A stretch of DNA of 34,385 nucleotides from Pseudonocardia sp. CNS-139 (GCA_001942415.1 MKJX01000172.1:40399-74783); one strand, 5' to 3'; positions 1 to 9,452 are shown, counted from the stretch's first letter. The notes: a model not told the origin generated them from the sequence alone. Numbers and translations are program-made.

Positions 1-314
1 GAGACCGGTCCGGCGGTGATACTCGGGCACGTGGACTCGGCGCGGCGCGGGCCGTCGGTCTTCTACGACCTCGCCGCGCTGCTGCCCGGCGACGCCGTGC
101 GCGTCACGCGGGCGGACGGGACCGTGGTGACGTTCCGGGTCGACCGGGTCGCCCGGTTCCCGAAGGCCGCGTTCCCGTCCGACGAGGTGTACGGCGACCT
201 CGACCACGCCGGCCTGCGGCTGATCACGTGCGGCGGGGCGTTCGACCGGGCCGCCCGCAGCTACACCGACACGTCGTGGTCTTCGCGTCGGCCGCCGGCA
301 CCGGGCGGGCCTGA
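1..314 (+). CDS. Class F sortase, C-terminal part (5' truncated by window edge, frameshifted)
   Basis: Transpeptidase that would anchor or process proteins at the cell surface. The reading frame is open from base 1. It carries the class F sortase signature: GHVDS with the catalytic His, LRLITCGG with the catalytic Cys, and FDRAARSY with the catalytic Arg. The upstream residues (TGPAVILGHVDS) are also family-typical, so the gene begins outside the window. A single base is missing near position 271: restoring one base after SYTD gives N-VVVFASAAGTGRA and then a TGA at 312-314. That stop overlaps the ATG of the sigma factor (TGATG), which suggests translational coupling. The family call is strong; the substrate is unknown. 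Confidence 0.85.
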   Translation, partial: DRSGGDTRARGLGAARAVGLLRPRRAAARRRRARHAGGRDRGDVPGRPGRPVPEGRVPVRRGVRRPRPRRPAADHVRRGVRPGRPQLHRHVVVFASAAGTGRA

Positions 315-822
315 TGGCCGAGCCGCCGCCGTCGTTCGACGCGTTCGTGTTGGCCCACGGCCCGGAGCTGATGGCGTTCGCGCGTCGGCTCACGATGGAC
401 CACCACCGGGCCGAGGACATCGTGCAGGACGTGCTCGCCCGGGTGGGCCTGGCCTGGGCGCGGGTCTCGCGGGCCGACGACGTGCGCGCCTACGTGTTCA
501 AGGCGGTGCTCAACGACTTCCTGTCGTGGCGGCGCCGGCTCTCGTCGCGCGAGCGGCCCGCCGCCGAGCCCGGGCCCCCGGGCGGGAACGCCGCCCCGGG
601 CGTCGAGGACGCCGTGGTGCTGCGGGCCGAGCTGCGCGAGGCGCTGGCCCGGCTCACGCCCGTGCAGCGCGCGGTTGTCGTGCTGCGCTACCACCTCGAC
701 CTGCCCGACGCCGAGATCGCCCGGATGCTCGCTGCCGCGAGAGCACGGTGCGGTCGCACGCCGCCCGGGCGCTGGCCGCGGTGCGCGCGAACGGCCCCGT
801 CACCGAAGGGAGCAGGCCATGA
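314..822 (+). CDS. SigE-family ECF sigma factor (frameshifted)
   Basis: Group 4 (extracytoplasmic function) sigma-70 factor of about 169 residues, directing RNA polymerase to a stress or envelope regulon. Region 2 is visible as FDAFVLAHGPELMAFARRL, then AEDIVQDVLARV and AYVFKAVLNDFLSWRRR. Region 4 is visible as LTPVQRAVVVLRYHLDLPDAEIARML. Near base 731 one base is missing; in the next frame the helix-turn-helix continues as CRESTVRSHAARALAAVRAN and ends at TGA 820-822. The start overlaps the sortase stop, and the stop overlaps the next ATG by ATGA, so the three genes look co-translated. The short membrane protein downstream could be its anti-sigma partner; that is inference from position only. 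Confidence 0.85.
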
Positions 823-1186
823 CCGACGAGGAGAGCCTCCGAGCCGGCCTCTCCGACCCTGCGCTCGACCGGGGCATCTCGCGTCCGCGCTGCTCACGGA
901 GGTGCACGCGCGGCAGGTCCGGCTGCACCGGCGGCGCCAGCGGCTCGCGACGGCGGCGGCCGCCGCGGCTGCGGTGCTCGTCGTGGGTGGCACGGCCGTG
1001 CTCACCGCGCGCGGTCCCGAGGCGACCCCGGCCCGGCAGCCGGTGCCCCCGCCCGTCCTGCTCGCGCCGCCGACCCCGGGGCCCGCCGCGCCGGTGACCG
1101 GGCCGCCCGTGCGGACCCGTGTCCCCGTGGAACGGCGGCCCGCGCCGCCGGCCACCGCCGGCCCCGAGGCCCCGCAGGGCGGCTGA
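819..1186 (+). CDS. Small single-pass membrane protein downstream of the sigma factor (frameshifted)
   Basis: No family recognised. The start ATG overlaps the sigma-factor stop (ATGA). The N-terminus is acidic (MTDEESLRAGLSDPALDR). One base appears to be missing near 870, and the frame then continues as GHLASALLTEVHARQVRLHRRR. This is followed by one alanine/valine-rich membrane segment (LATAAAAAAAVLVVGGTAVL) and a proline-rich tail that would lie outside the cell. A short cytosolic segment, one membrane pass and a Pro-rich exterior, coupled to a SigE-family sigma factor, fits the layout of small putative anti-sigma or accessory membrane proteins. No zinc-binding anti-sigma motif (HxxxCxxC) is visible, so the role remains open. 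Confidence 0.6.
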
Positions 1187-1369
1187 TCAGCCCCCGAGGG
1201 AACGGCCCAGCGCGAGCAGGTCGACCCCCTCGGTCCACGCCGTCCGCCGTCGCCGCGGGGCCGGCGCCGGCGCGGGACCCGGTGCCGGACGGCGGCCCGG
1301 CAGGCGGGGGCGGCGGCGCCGCACCAGCACGAGCCCTGCGATGACAACAACCAGCAGCGCGCGACGCAC
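1187..1369 (-). CDS. Possible small membrane peptide, hypothetical
   Basis: A 60-residue frame beginning with GTG. It opens with a hydrophobic stretch (ALLVVVIAGLVLV) flanked by arginines, followed by a Pro/Arg-rich segment and TAWTEGVDLLALGRSLGG. Its stop abuts the stop of the plus-strand membrane protein. In-frame sequence upstream of the GTG is proline-rich and open back to about 1473 but has no start codon. In DNA of this GC content such a frame can arise by chance. The N-terminal membrane-like segment is the only positive evidence. No family recognised. Confidence 0.25.
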   Translation of the reverse strand: MRRALLVVVIAGLVLVRRRRPRLPGRRPAPGPAPAPAPRRRRTAWTEGVDLLALGRSLGG

Positions 1370-1536
1370 CCGGCGAGAGTGCGGACTCGGCGGCGCCGCC
1401 GGAGGCGTCCGGGTCGCGTCACCCGGAAAGAGCAGCTGTGCCCCGCACCCGTGTCGGCTCTGGACAACACGTCACACGATCGTCGGGGAGAGGAGTCCGG
1501 GTCGGGCCCGTTTTCGGGCACGTCGCCTGACGCGCG
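1370..1536. other. Intergenic stretch without a recognised gene
   Basis: Together with the doubtful 60-residue frame before it, this leaves about 350 bases between the sigma-factor operon and the MutL-type gene, which converge on it. Apart from the palindrome at its right edge I see no RNA gene, clear promoter or repeat. Confidence 0.4.
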
Positions 1537-1544
1537 TCAGGCGA
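1523..1544. repeat. 22-bp perfect palindrome over the stop codon of the MutL-type gene
   Basis: Bases 1523-1544 equal their own reverse complement; the core is CCTGACGCGCGTCAGG. It covers the TGA at 1537-1539. With no spacer it is a weak hairpin but a good dyad binding site, so it may be either a compact terminator or a protein-binding site. Confidence 0.5.
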
Positions 1545-2825
1545 GCAGGTGGTCGCGCAGCAGCGCCTCGGCCGCGGTCGTGCGGCCGCGGGCGGCGAGC
1601 AGGCCGGCCGGGGCGACGGTGAAGTCGGAGTCGACGACCACCGGCACGTCCTCGATCAGCGGGGCGAGCACGGGGTCGGTGCGCAGCGTGGCGACCACCG
1701 CGGCGAGCCCGCCGGCCCGCGCCCGCTGCCGGAACACGCCGCCGGTGAGCACGACGAGCCCGACGCCGTCGCCCGCGTCGGCGTGCGCCCGCAGGTGCCG
1801 GCGCACGGCGACGACGGTCGCGAGCGCGGCCACCCTGCGGTCCTCGGCGGCGCTGCCGTGGTCGCGCGGCACGTACCCGACCTCGCTCGCCATCCGCGCC
1901 ACGGTCGGCGCGAGCAGGTCGGCCTCCACCGGGTCGACGATGCCCTCGGCCTGGCCCTCCACCAGCACGCCCGCCGCGGCGGCCCGGACGCCGAGGTCGC
2001 CCTCGACGGTGCGGCGGGCCTGCGCGCCCAGCGCGGAGTGGACGTCCGTGGTGGCGCACCCGACGTCCACGAGCAGCACCCGGGCGGCACAGATGCGCGC
2101 GAGCTCGGTGGCCGCGTGCCCGACCGCGTCCGGTGTGACGACGCGGACGAGCCGGCGGAAGCGCGGCGCGACCGCGGAGCCGCGGCCGCCGATGGCGTGC
2201 CGCCGGTAGAGCTGCGCGAGCGCCGCGCGCGCCGGGCCGGGCACCACCTCGCCGCGGCGGGGCAGCACGTTGTCGCAGGCCTGAACGCGGCGGCCGGTGG
2301 AGCGCAGCAGCGCGAGCGCGTCCTCGCGGGCGGCGGTGTTGCCGGCGAGCAGGATCGGGTGCCGCACGCGGGCGCGGGCCAGCCGCTCGGCGTTGTGCAG
2401 CAGACCGGACGGGTCGTCGCCGTCGGAGCCACCGACCAGCAGCACCACGCCGGGGCGGGCGTTGCGCAGCTCCCGGACGTCGCCGGCTCGAGCGGCCCGG
2501 CGTGCACGTGCACGACCCGCGCACCGGCCGACGTCGCGACCCGGTGCCCGGCCTCGGTGGCCGCGAGCCGTTCCGAGCCGACCACCGCGAGCCGCAGGCC
2601 GCCGCCCGCCGACGAGCACGCGAGCAGCTCGGGCTCGCCGTCGCGGGAACGCCCGGCGGCCGCGACCGCGCGCACGGCCGCGTCCATGCCGGTGAGCACG
2701 TCGTCGCTGGTGGTGGGGTGTTCGGCGAACCCGGCCAGCGTGCCGTCCGGCCGGACCAGAACCGCCTTCGTCCAGGTCGAGCCCACGTCGAGGCAGACCG
2801 ATGCGGCCTGGTCGGTGGGCGTCAT
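1537..2825 (-). CDS. MutL/GlmL-family ATPase, glutamate-mutase accessory type (frameshifted)
   Basis: Member of the glutamate mutase MutL (GlmL) family, ASKHA-fold ATPases found with B12-dependent carbon-skeleton mutases and thought to help protect or reactivate them. The N-terminus MTPTDQAASVCLDVGSTWTK holds the phosphate-1 loop. VVLLVGGSDGDDPSGLLHN is family-typical, VLLVDVGCATTDVHSALG is the second ATP-binding loop, and LVVLTGGVFRQ lies near the C-terminus. The gene ends in AEALLRDHLLA. One base is missing near 2488: upstream similarity runs to AGPLEP, and downstream it resumes as GDVRELRNARPG in another frame. No mutase gene lies nearby, so its partner is not in this window. The ATG at 2825 gives the correct family N-terminus; no strong ribosome-binding site precedes it. 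Confidence 0.85.
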
Positions 2826-2901
2826 GGCGCACGAGCGTAACCGCTGATCGCCTTCTCGGCTCTCGCTCGGACGGGCCCCGGATACGCCGGCATGGTCAAG
2901 C

Positions 2902-2929
2902 CACTCCTCCGGAGGTAGCTTCCGGAGTG
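2902..2929. promoter_or_regulatory. Imperfect dyad upstream of the acyl-CoA synthetase
   Basis: CACTCC at 2902-2907 is mirrored by GGAGTG at 2924-2929, with TCCGGA inside both arms. It lies about 35 bases before the start of the synthetase, between two divergent genes, a usual place for an operator. No adjacent regulator gene supports the reading, so this is only a candidate. Confidence 0.3.
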
Positions 2930-2963
2930 ACCCACAGCACATCCGCTCCCGCCGGAGGCCCTC

Positions 2964-4585
<1,622 letters not shown>

Positions 4586-4622
4586 GACCGAGGGACCGAC
4601 CGCAGGACGACGACGGCAGGAC

Positions 4623-5352
4623 ATGACCACCGCACGACTGGCTTCACCCCCACGTCCGACGACCATCTGGCCGGCCACCCCGTGGCCGGTGGGCCCCGAG
4701 CTGGCGGCGCTGCGGATCGCCTACTCCGACATCGCGACGATCACCGCGTCGCTCTCGGAGGAGGAGTCGTGGCTGCCGACCCGCTGCACCGGGTGGGTGG
4801 TGCGCGACCTGCTCGTCCACCTGCTCGGGCACGCGCAACGCGCGCTCGTCGCCATGGCCACACCCGCCGCCGGTCCGGCCGACCGCGACTTCGTCACCTA
4901 CTGGTCGGACGCCGGGCTCACCGAGGACCCCGAGCACCGGCACCTGCGCGCGCTGCGCACGGTGTCGAGCACCTGGGACCTCCCCGACCTCGCGCGCACG
5001 TTCGTCGAGACGAGCCGCGCGGTCGTCACGCTGGCCGCGCGCACCCCGCCGGACGCGCCTGGTCGCGACGCAGGACCACGTGCTGCGCTCGGGCGACCTG
5101 GTGGTCACGGTCGCGGTGAAGGCCGCCGTGCACCATCTCGACATGGTGCTCGACCTGCGCCGGCCCGGACCCCGGCCGGAACCGCTCGCGCTCGCTCGCC
5201 GCCTTCGCTGGGACGAGCTGGCCGGCGAGCCCGCGCCCGAGGACTGGCCGGACGACCGGTGGGCGCTCGTCGGCACCGGGCGGGTGCCGCCGGGCGGCGG
5301 GGAACGGCGCGCGCTCGGGCCGGCCGCGACCCGGCTGCCGCTGCTCGGATGA
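4623..5352 (+). CDS. Maleylpyruvate isomerase/DinB-fold protein, mycothiol-dependent type (frameshifted)
   Basis: Small metal-binding four-helix protein of the maleylpyruvate isomerase N-terminal / DinB superfamily, whose actinomycete members often use mycothiol as thiol cofactor. Visible features: WLPTRCTGWVVRDLLVHLLGHAQRAL with early histidines, a helix ending in VVTLAARTPPDA, then, after one missing base near 5062, RLVATQDHVLRSGDLVVTVAVKAAVHHLDMVLDL with the paired late histidines expected for metal binding. The ATG at 4623 follows the synthetase stop by 37 bases, and the stop overlaps the kinase ATG (ATGA). The three plus-strand genes therefore probably form one operon. The actual substrate is unknown; the fold assignment is firmer than the reaction. 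Confidence 0.75.
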
Positions 5353-5954
5353 CCGTCGCACGGACCGTGCTCCCGATCGCCGAGATCGCCGAGCGCGTGC
5401 TCGCCGCGCCCCCGCGGTGCGGCGCGACCCGGCTGGTCTGCGTCGACGGGCCGTCGGGAGCGGGCAAGACGGAGTTCACGGCCCGGCTGGCCGCCGCGTT
5501 GGGCGGCCCGCCGGTCCTGCACACCGACGACGTCTACCCCGGCTGGGACGGGCTCGCCGCGATCGTCCCGCTGCTGCGCAACCGGATCGTCGGGCCGCTC
5601 GCACAGGGACGGGCCGCGACCTACCGGCGCTACGACTGGGTCGCCGGCGAGTACGCCGAGGAGCACGACCTCGGCACGCCGCCGCTGCTCGTCGTCGAGG
5701 GCGTCGGGGCCGGGTCGGAGCCGACCGCGGGACGCACGTCGCTGCTGGTGTGGATCGACGCGCCGCAGGAGGAGCGGTTCCGTCGCGGGATCGCGCGCGA
5801 CGGCGAGACCTACCGCCCGCACTGGGAGCGCTGGGCCCGCCAGGAGCAGGCCCACTTCGCCGCCGACGGCACCCGCGCCCGCGCCGACCTGCAGCTGGAC
5901 GGCGCCCCCGCCACTCCCCACGACCCGGCCCGCGAGGTGGTCCTGCTGGCCTGA
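5349..5954 (+). CDS. Uridine-kinase-like P-loop NTPase
   Basis: An intact 201-residue protein. VCVDGPSGAGKTEFTARLA is a clear Walker A motif near residue 35. HTDDVYPGWDGL corresponds to the acceptor-binding Asp region of uridine-kinase-like enzymes, LLVVEGVGAG to the Walker B strand, and an arginine-rich lid follows (ERFRRGIARDGETYRPHWERW). It probably phosphorylates a small molecule, but homologues annotated as uridine kinase in actinomycetes are mostly untested. Translation is coupled to the preceding gene by an ATGA overlap. The gene is followed within 10 bases by a strong hairpin. Confidence 0.8.
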   Translation: MTVARTVLPIAEIAERVLAAPPRCGATRLVCVDGPSGAGKTEFTARLAAALGGPPVLHTDDVYPGWDGLAAIVPLLRNRIVGPLAQGRAATYRRYDWVAGEYAEEHDLGTPPLLVVEGVGAGSEPTAGRTSLLVWIDAPQEERFRRGIARDGETYRPHWERWARQEQAHFAADGTRARADLQLDGAPATPHDPAREVVLLA

Positions 5955-5962
5955 CGCCGGTT

Positions 5963-6011
5963 CAGCAAAGCCACCCTCATGCAGGGAGGCGGCGTGAGGG
6001 TGGCTTTGCTG
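5963..6011. terminator. Bidirectional hairpin, AAAGCCAC repeat family copy 1
   Basis: A perfect 17-bp stem, CAGCAAAGCCACCCTCA at 5963-5979 with TGAGGGTGGCTTTGCTG at 5995-6011, loop of 15 bases. It sits between two convergent genes (stops at 5954 plus and 6131 minus), so it can end both transcripts. Related hairpins are at 20628 and 25533. Confidence 0.8.
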
Positions 6012-6130
6012 CAACCCCCCGCGCGTCCACCAGGCAGCAGCCGCCGGGAGATCGGTCGGTCCATCACCTCGGCGATGAAGTCGGACGGAGCCGGACCACC
6101 GACCCTCGACCGATCGAAGAGTGACCCCGG

Positions 6131-6640
6131 TCATGAGATGCTCCGCTCGTACCGGCTCACGACGATGTCGCCGGTGCGCCAGTTCAGCCCGGCCGCGGGG
6201 AACACGACGTCGCCGCGGTGCGCGAACCCGGCGGCCTCGTAGTAGCGGCGCAGCCGGGCGTTACCGGCGTCGCAGTCGAGTCGCAGCAGGTCACGGCCGC
6301 GGTCCCGGGTCGCCCCGGCGGCCCAGGCGAGCAGCTCCGGCCCGAGCCCGGCCGCGCGCCGGCACACCGCGAACCGGTGGACGTACCCGGCGCGGCCGTC
6401 GTCGGGCCAGAGCCGGTCGGCCCACTGGAGCGTCACGGTCGCGACGGCCGCGCCGTCGCGTTCGGCGAGCCACACGTCGCCGTCGCGCAGCGCGGGCTCC
6501 AGCCACTCCGGCCGGAACGCCGGCGGCCACTGGACGACCCCGCGCGCCGCGAGCCAGGCCGCCGACTCGTCCAGCACCCCGATCACGACGTCGACGTCCG
6601 CCGCGGCGGCCCGTCGCACCTCGACGCCCGCCACCCGCAC
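6131..6640 (-). CDS. GNAT-family N-acetyltransferase
   Basis: A 169-residue Gcn5-related acetyltransferase transferring acetyl from acetyl-CoA to an unknown amine. Visible are the N-terminal VEVRRAAAADVDVV, the central strand WLAERDGAAVATVTLQW, the acetyl-CoA-binding region YVHRFAVCRRAAGLGPELLAW (a variant of the usual R/QxxGxG/A loop), LLRLDCDAGNARLRRYYEAAGF (typical motif B), and DIVVSRYERSIS at the end. The GTG at 6640 lies 5 bases after the stop of the SRPBCC gene, so the two are probably cotranscribed; an in-frame GTG at 6625 is an alternative start. Intact. Confidence 0.8.
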   Translation of the reverse strand: MRVAGVEVRRAAAADVDVVIGVLDESAAWLAARGVVQWPPAFRPEWLEPALRDGDVWLAERDGAAVATVTLQWADRLWPDDGRAGYVHRFAVCRRAAGLGPELLAWAAGATRDRGRDLLRLDCDAGNARLRRYYEAAGFAHRGDVVFPAAGLNWRTGDIVVSRYERSIS

Positions 6641-6645
6641 CGCCC

Positions 6646-7371
6646 TCAGGTCAGGCGGGCCAGCAGGGCGCGCAGGTGCGCCGTCACCACCGCAGGGTCG
6701 CCGCCGTCGTGGGTCAGGTGCAGGCGGGCGCCGTGGCCGGTGCCCTCGCCCAGCTCCCAGCGCAGCCGCGCGCCGTCGGGTCCCGGATGCTCCAGCACGT
6801 CCCCTTCCCGGACGGCGCCGGCGGGCGCGTCGGCCTCCAGCGCCTTCCACACGTCCTCGGCCGGGCGGGTGAGCTGCCGTTCGACGCGGGCCCGCGCGCC
6901 CTCGACCACCGGCTCGTCGAGCCCGAACTCCGCGACGTACCGCTCGTGCAGGGCGACGTGGTCGATGCCGGGGTCGCCGACCGCACGGCCGTCGAGCGCG
7001 AGGTCCAGCTCGGCGATGCAGGTGTGCCAGCCGGCGGCGAAGCTCGCGGCGCCGGCCCGGTCGGTGAACGTGTGCAGCAGGACGAGCCGGGTGCCGTCGC
7101 CCTCGGGGTGCAGCTCCCAGCGCAGGTGGTCCTGGTCCCACGTGAACGCGAAGACGTGCGGCTCGTCGAGGTCGGTGACGACGCCGGGCGGCCCGAACCC
7201 GAACTCGACGGTCCCGCCCACCCGCATCTCGGCCGTCACCGTGCTCGGGAACCACTCGGCCAGCCGCGCCGGCTCGGTCACCGCCCGCCAGACCTTGGCC
7301 GGCGGGTGCCGCAGCACCCGTTCCATCCGCAGCACGGTGCGGCTGCCGTCGCCGCTCAGGCTCTGCGTCAT
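6646..7371 (-). CDS. SRPBCC/AHSA1-domain protein
   Basis: A 241-residue START-like ligand-binding protein. The first half is a standard AHSA1 domain: VLRHPPAKVWRAVTEPARLAEWFPS, then VEFGFGPPG, FTWDQDHLRWELHPEGDGTRLVLLHTF and AAGWHTCIAELDLALDG. The second half (ARVERQLTRPAEDVWKAL, then HGARLHLTHDGGDPAVVTAHL) looks like a second, degenerate copy of the same fold. The ATG overlaps the ArsR stop by ATGA. ArsR genes coupled to AHSA1 genes are a widespread actinomycete pair; the ligand is unknown. Intact. Confidence 0.85.
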   Translation of the reverse strand: MTQSLSGDGSRTVLRMERVLRHPPAKVWRAVTEPARLAEWFPSTVTAEMRVGGTVEFGFGPPGVVTDLDEPHVFAFTWDQDHLRWELHPEGDGTRLVLLHTFTDRAGAASFAAGWHTCIAELDLALDGRAVGDPGIDHVALHERYVAEFGLDEPVVEGARARVERQLTRPAEDVWKALEADAPAGAVREGDVLEHPGPDGARLRWELGEGTGHGARLHLTHDGGDPAVVTAHLRALLARLT

Positions 7372-7688
7372 GACTCTCCTTCGTCGGCATCCAGGTGACG
7401 TTCGAGGGCGTCGAACCGGTCGGCCCACATCCAGCGGTACGGCGCGAGCCACGCGTCCACCTCGGCGAGCGGCGCGGGGTCGAGCTCGTACCAGCGCCGG
7501 GACCCCTCGGCCCGCACCCGGACGAGCCCGGCCTCCCGCAGCACGCGCAGGTGCTTCGACGTGGCCGGCTGGCTCATCCCCAGCTCGGCGGTCAGCTCCC
7601 CGACGAGCCGCGGGCGCTCCCGCAGCAGGTCCAGGATGCGCCGGCGGACCGGCTCGGCGAGCACCGCGAACGTCATGGCGCCGAACAT
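7368..7688 (-). CDS. ArsR-family winged-helix transcriptional regulator
   Basis: A 106-residue repressor-type regulator. The helix-turn-helix is LVGELTAELGMSQPATSKHL, followed by the wing (RVLREAGLVRVRAEGSRRWYELDP). The C-terminal half, VDAWLAPYRWMWADRFDALERHL, is the tail typical of ArsR regulators paired with AHSA1 genes. No metal-binding ELCVCDL motif is present, so it is not a classical arsenic sensor. Start: the ATG at 7688 lies about 10 bases behind a TATATA sequence, consistent with a leaderless transcript; the ATG at 7676 is an alternative. It heads the ArsR-SRPBCC-GNAT operon. Confidence 0.9.
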   Translation of the reverse strand: MFGAMTFAVLAEPVRRRILDLLRERPRLVGELTAELGMSQPATSKHLRVLREAGLVRVRAEGSRRWYELDPAPLAEVDAWLAPYRWMWADRFDALERHLDADEGES

Positions 7689-7697
7689 ACCAAGTCA

Positions 7698-7707
7698 GCT
7701 ATATAGC
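7698..7707 (-). promoter_or_regulatory. GCTATATAGC palindrome, likely -10 region or operator of the ArsR gene
   Basis: An AT-rich 10-bp perfect palindrome in otherwise GC-rich DNA, ending 10 bases before the ATG at 7688. The position suits a -10 box of a leaderless promoter that the ArsR protein could also bind. A CTGACA sequence lies upstream but its spacing is short for a -35. Confidence 0.45.
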
Positions 7708-7719
7708 CGCAAGGGAATG

Positions 7720-8541
7720 TCAGTCGCGATAGGTCTCCGGACGGCGTTCCCGCAGGTGGGAGAGCACCCGCCGGGCAGCGCCGATCGTCGCGTCGACGTC
7801 GACGTCGGCCACCGCGATCCCGGCCTTCGACCAGGTCCGCGCGAGGATGCCGCCGTCCGGCCCGACCACCTTGGCCTGGCCGAGGAACCGCATCCGCCCG
7901 GCGGCGCCGGTCAGGTTCGACGACACCAGCACGACCTGGTTCTCCGCCGCCCGCGAGCGGTCGTAGAGGTCGAAGAGCTTGGCCTGGCGGTCGTCGGCCA
8001 TCCGCGGGGCGCGGTTGGTGACGCTCGTCGGCCACGCGGACAGGCACGCGAGCACGGCGGCCCCGTCGAGCGCGAGGCTGCGGGCCGACTCGGGGAACGT
8101 CTTGTCGTAGTCGACGAGCATCCCCAGCCGCCCGACGGGCGTGTCGAACGCCGCGAACGCCGACCCGGCCGCGTACACCCGCGACTCGCCCGGCGGCTGG
8201 TGCACCTTCCGGTGCAGCCCCAGCACGCCGTCGCCGGTGACGCACGCGGCCGTGTTGTAGCGGCGGTCGCCGTCCGCCTCGCAGAACCCGACGCAGACGA
8301 CCATGTCCCCGGCCAGGGACGCGACCTTCGCCAGCTCGGGTCCGTCCGGGTCGAGGGCCGGCGGCAGCGCGGCGAGGTCCGGCTCGGCGATGTCGTCGAG
8401 GTAGCCGCCCAGGGCGGCGTCGGGCAGCACGAGCAGCCGGACGCGGTCGCGGCGGGCGTGCTCGATCAGCGTGCCGACGCGGGCGAGGTCGAACTCCAGG
8501 TCACGCCCGAAGCTCGCCGCGACGGCGCCGATCGTCGTCAT
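7720..8541 (-). CDS. Carbon-nitrogen hydrolase paralogue lacking catalytic Glu and Cys
   Basis: A 273-residue protein of the nitrilase/amidase superfamily (alpha-beta-beta-alpha fold), closely resembling its neighbour encoded upstream. The family uses a Glu-Lys-Cys triad. Here the Lys (HRKVHQP, residue 112) and the accessory Glu (PPGES, residue 119) remain. The catalytic Glu is Asp (LLVLPDAALGGY, residue 41) and the nucleophile Cys is Asp (LGMLVDYDKTFPE, residue 144). The rest, including RYNTAACVTGDGV and AENQVVLVSSNLTG, is well preserved and the gene is uninterrupted. It is therefore probably a folded but inactive partner or ligand-binding subunit. The ATG at 8541 aligns with the neighbour's start; 32 bases separate the two genes. 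Confidence 0.85.
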   Translation of the reverse strand: MTTIGAVAASFGRDLEFDLARVGTLIEHARRDRVRLLVLPDAALGGYLDDIAEPDLAALPPALDPDGPELAKVASLAGDMVVCVGFCEADGDRRYNTAACVTGDGVLGLHRKVHQPPGESRVYAAGSAFAAFDTPVGRLGMLVDYDKTFPESARSLALDGAAVLACLSAWPTSVTNRAPRMADDRQAKLFDLYDRSRAAENQVVLVSSNLTGAAGRMRFLGQAKVVGPDGGILARTWSKAGIAVADVDVDATIGAARRVLSHLRERRPETYRD

Positions 8542-8573
8542 CCCCACGCCCGCCACCTTGGCAGGCAGCCCGG

Positions 8574-9431
8574 TCAGACCAGGATCCCGGCGTACTCCGG
8601 CGCTCCCGGCGCGCCGTACGCCTCCGGCCGGCGGTTGTCCAGGTGGCCCATGCTGCGCCGGGCGGCCTCCAGCGCGGCCGCGACGTCCAGCTCCGCCACG
8701 GCCAGCCCGGCGGACTGGCCCGTCGTCGCGACGATCTCCCCGCCCGGGTCGACGACCTTGGCGTTCGCGACGAACCGCAGCCGGCCGAACGAGCCGGTCT
8801 GGTTCGACGCGAGCCAGACGATCTGGTTCTCCAGCGCGCGGGCCCGGTCGAACAGGTCGAAGCGGCGGGTCCAGCGGTCCTGCGCCGGGTCCGGGTGCGG
8901 GTCGGTGGCCGAGAGCGGCCACGCGGAGATGGAGACGACGATCTCGGCGCCGTCCATCGCGAGGGCCCGCGCCGCCTCGGGGAACGCCTTGTCGTAGCAG
9001 ATCTGCATGCCCAGCCGCCCGACCGGCGTGTCGAACGCGGCGAACCGGTCGCCCCGGCCGTAGCTCAGCCCTTCGCCCAGCGGCTGGTGCACCTTGCGGT
9101 AGCCGGCGAGCACGCCGTCACCGGTGACGCAGACGGCGCTGTTGTAGCGCGAACCGTCGTCGCCCCGCTCGCAGTACCCGGCCACCACCACCATGTCGCC
9201 GGCCAGCGCGGCCAGCCGCGCGATCTCGGGACCGTCCGGACGCAGGGCGGGCGGCGGCTCGGCGGGGCCGGTCAGGCTCACCAGGTAGCCGCCGAGGCAG
9301 GCCTCCGGCAGCGCCAGCAGCCGGACCCCGGCGGATCTCGCGTCGTCGACGATCGTCGAGATCCGGGCGAAGTCCTCTTCGAGGTCTCGCCCGAACGGGG
9401 CCGCCACGGCGGCCATGCGCAGCGTTGCCAT
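8574..9431 (-). CDS. Carbon-nitrogen hydrolase (nitrilase/amidase superfamily), catalytically intact
   Basis: A 285-residue hydrolase of amide or nitrile C-N bonds. The full triad is present: Glu43 in LLALPEACLGGY, Lys113 in YRKVHQPLGE and Cys145 in LGMQICYDKAFPE, with accessory Glu120. Length and motifs resemble the short amidase-like branches (N-carbamoylputrescine amidase-like) more than the longer Sll0784-type nitrilase of the known Nit1C clusters; that comparison is from memory. It lies 64 bases downstream of an Sll0783-type gene and upstream of the inactive paralogue. GGAG and GAGAG precede the ATG. With an amide channel in the same block, a small imported amide is the likeliest substrate (inference). 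Confidence 0.9.
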   Translation of the reverse strand: MATLRMAAVAAPFGRDLEEDFARISTIVDDARSAGVRLLALPEACLGGYLVSLTGPAEPPPALRPDGPEIARLAALAGDMVVVAGYCERGDDGSRYNSAVCVTGDGVLAGYRKVHQPLGEGLSYGRGDRFAAFDTPVGRLGMQICYDKAFPEAARALAMDGAEIVVSISAWPLSATDPHPDPAQDRWTRRFDLFDRARALENQIVWLASNQTGSFGRLRFVANAKVVDPGGEIVATTGQSAGLAVAELDVAAALEAARRSMGHLDNRRPEAYGAPGAPEYAGILV

Positions 9432-9452
9432 CTCTCGTGCTCCGTTCTGTCA

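Noticed and set aside
6050..6115. GATCGGTCG / CGACCGATC inverted repeat as a regulatory hairpin
   Set aside because: The arms are only 9 bases and about 50 bases apart, downstream of two convergent genes; too weak to separate from chance in GC-rich DNA.
7368..7688. Arsenic-sensing ArsR with an ars operon
   Set aside because: No metal-binding cysteine motif is present, and the downstream genes are SRPBCC and GNAT, not arsenite transport or reductase genes.
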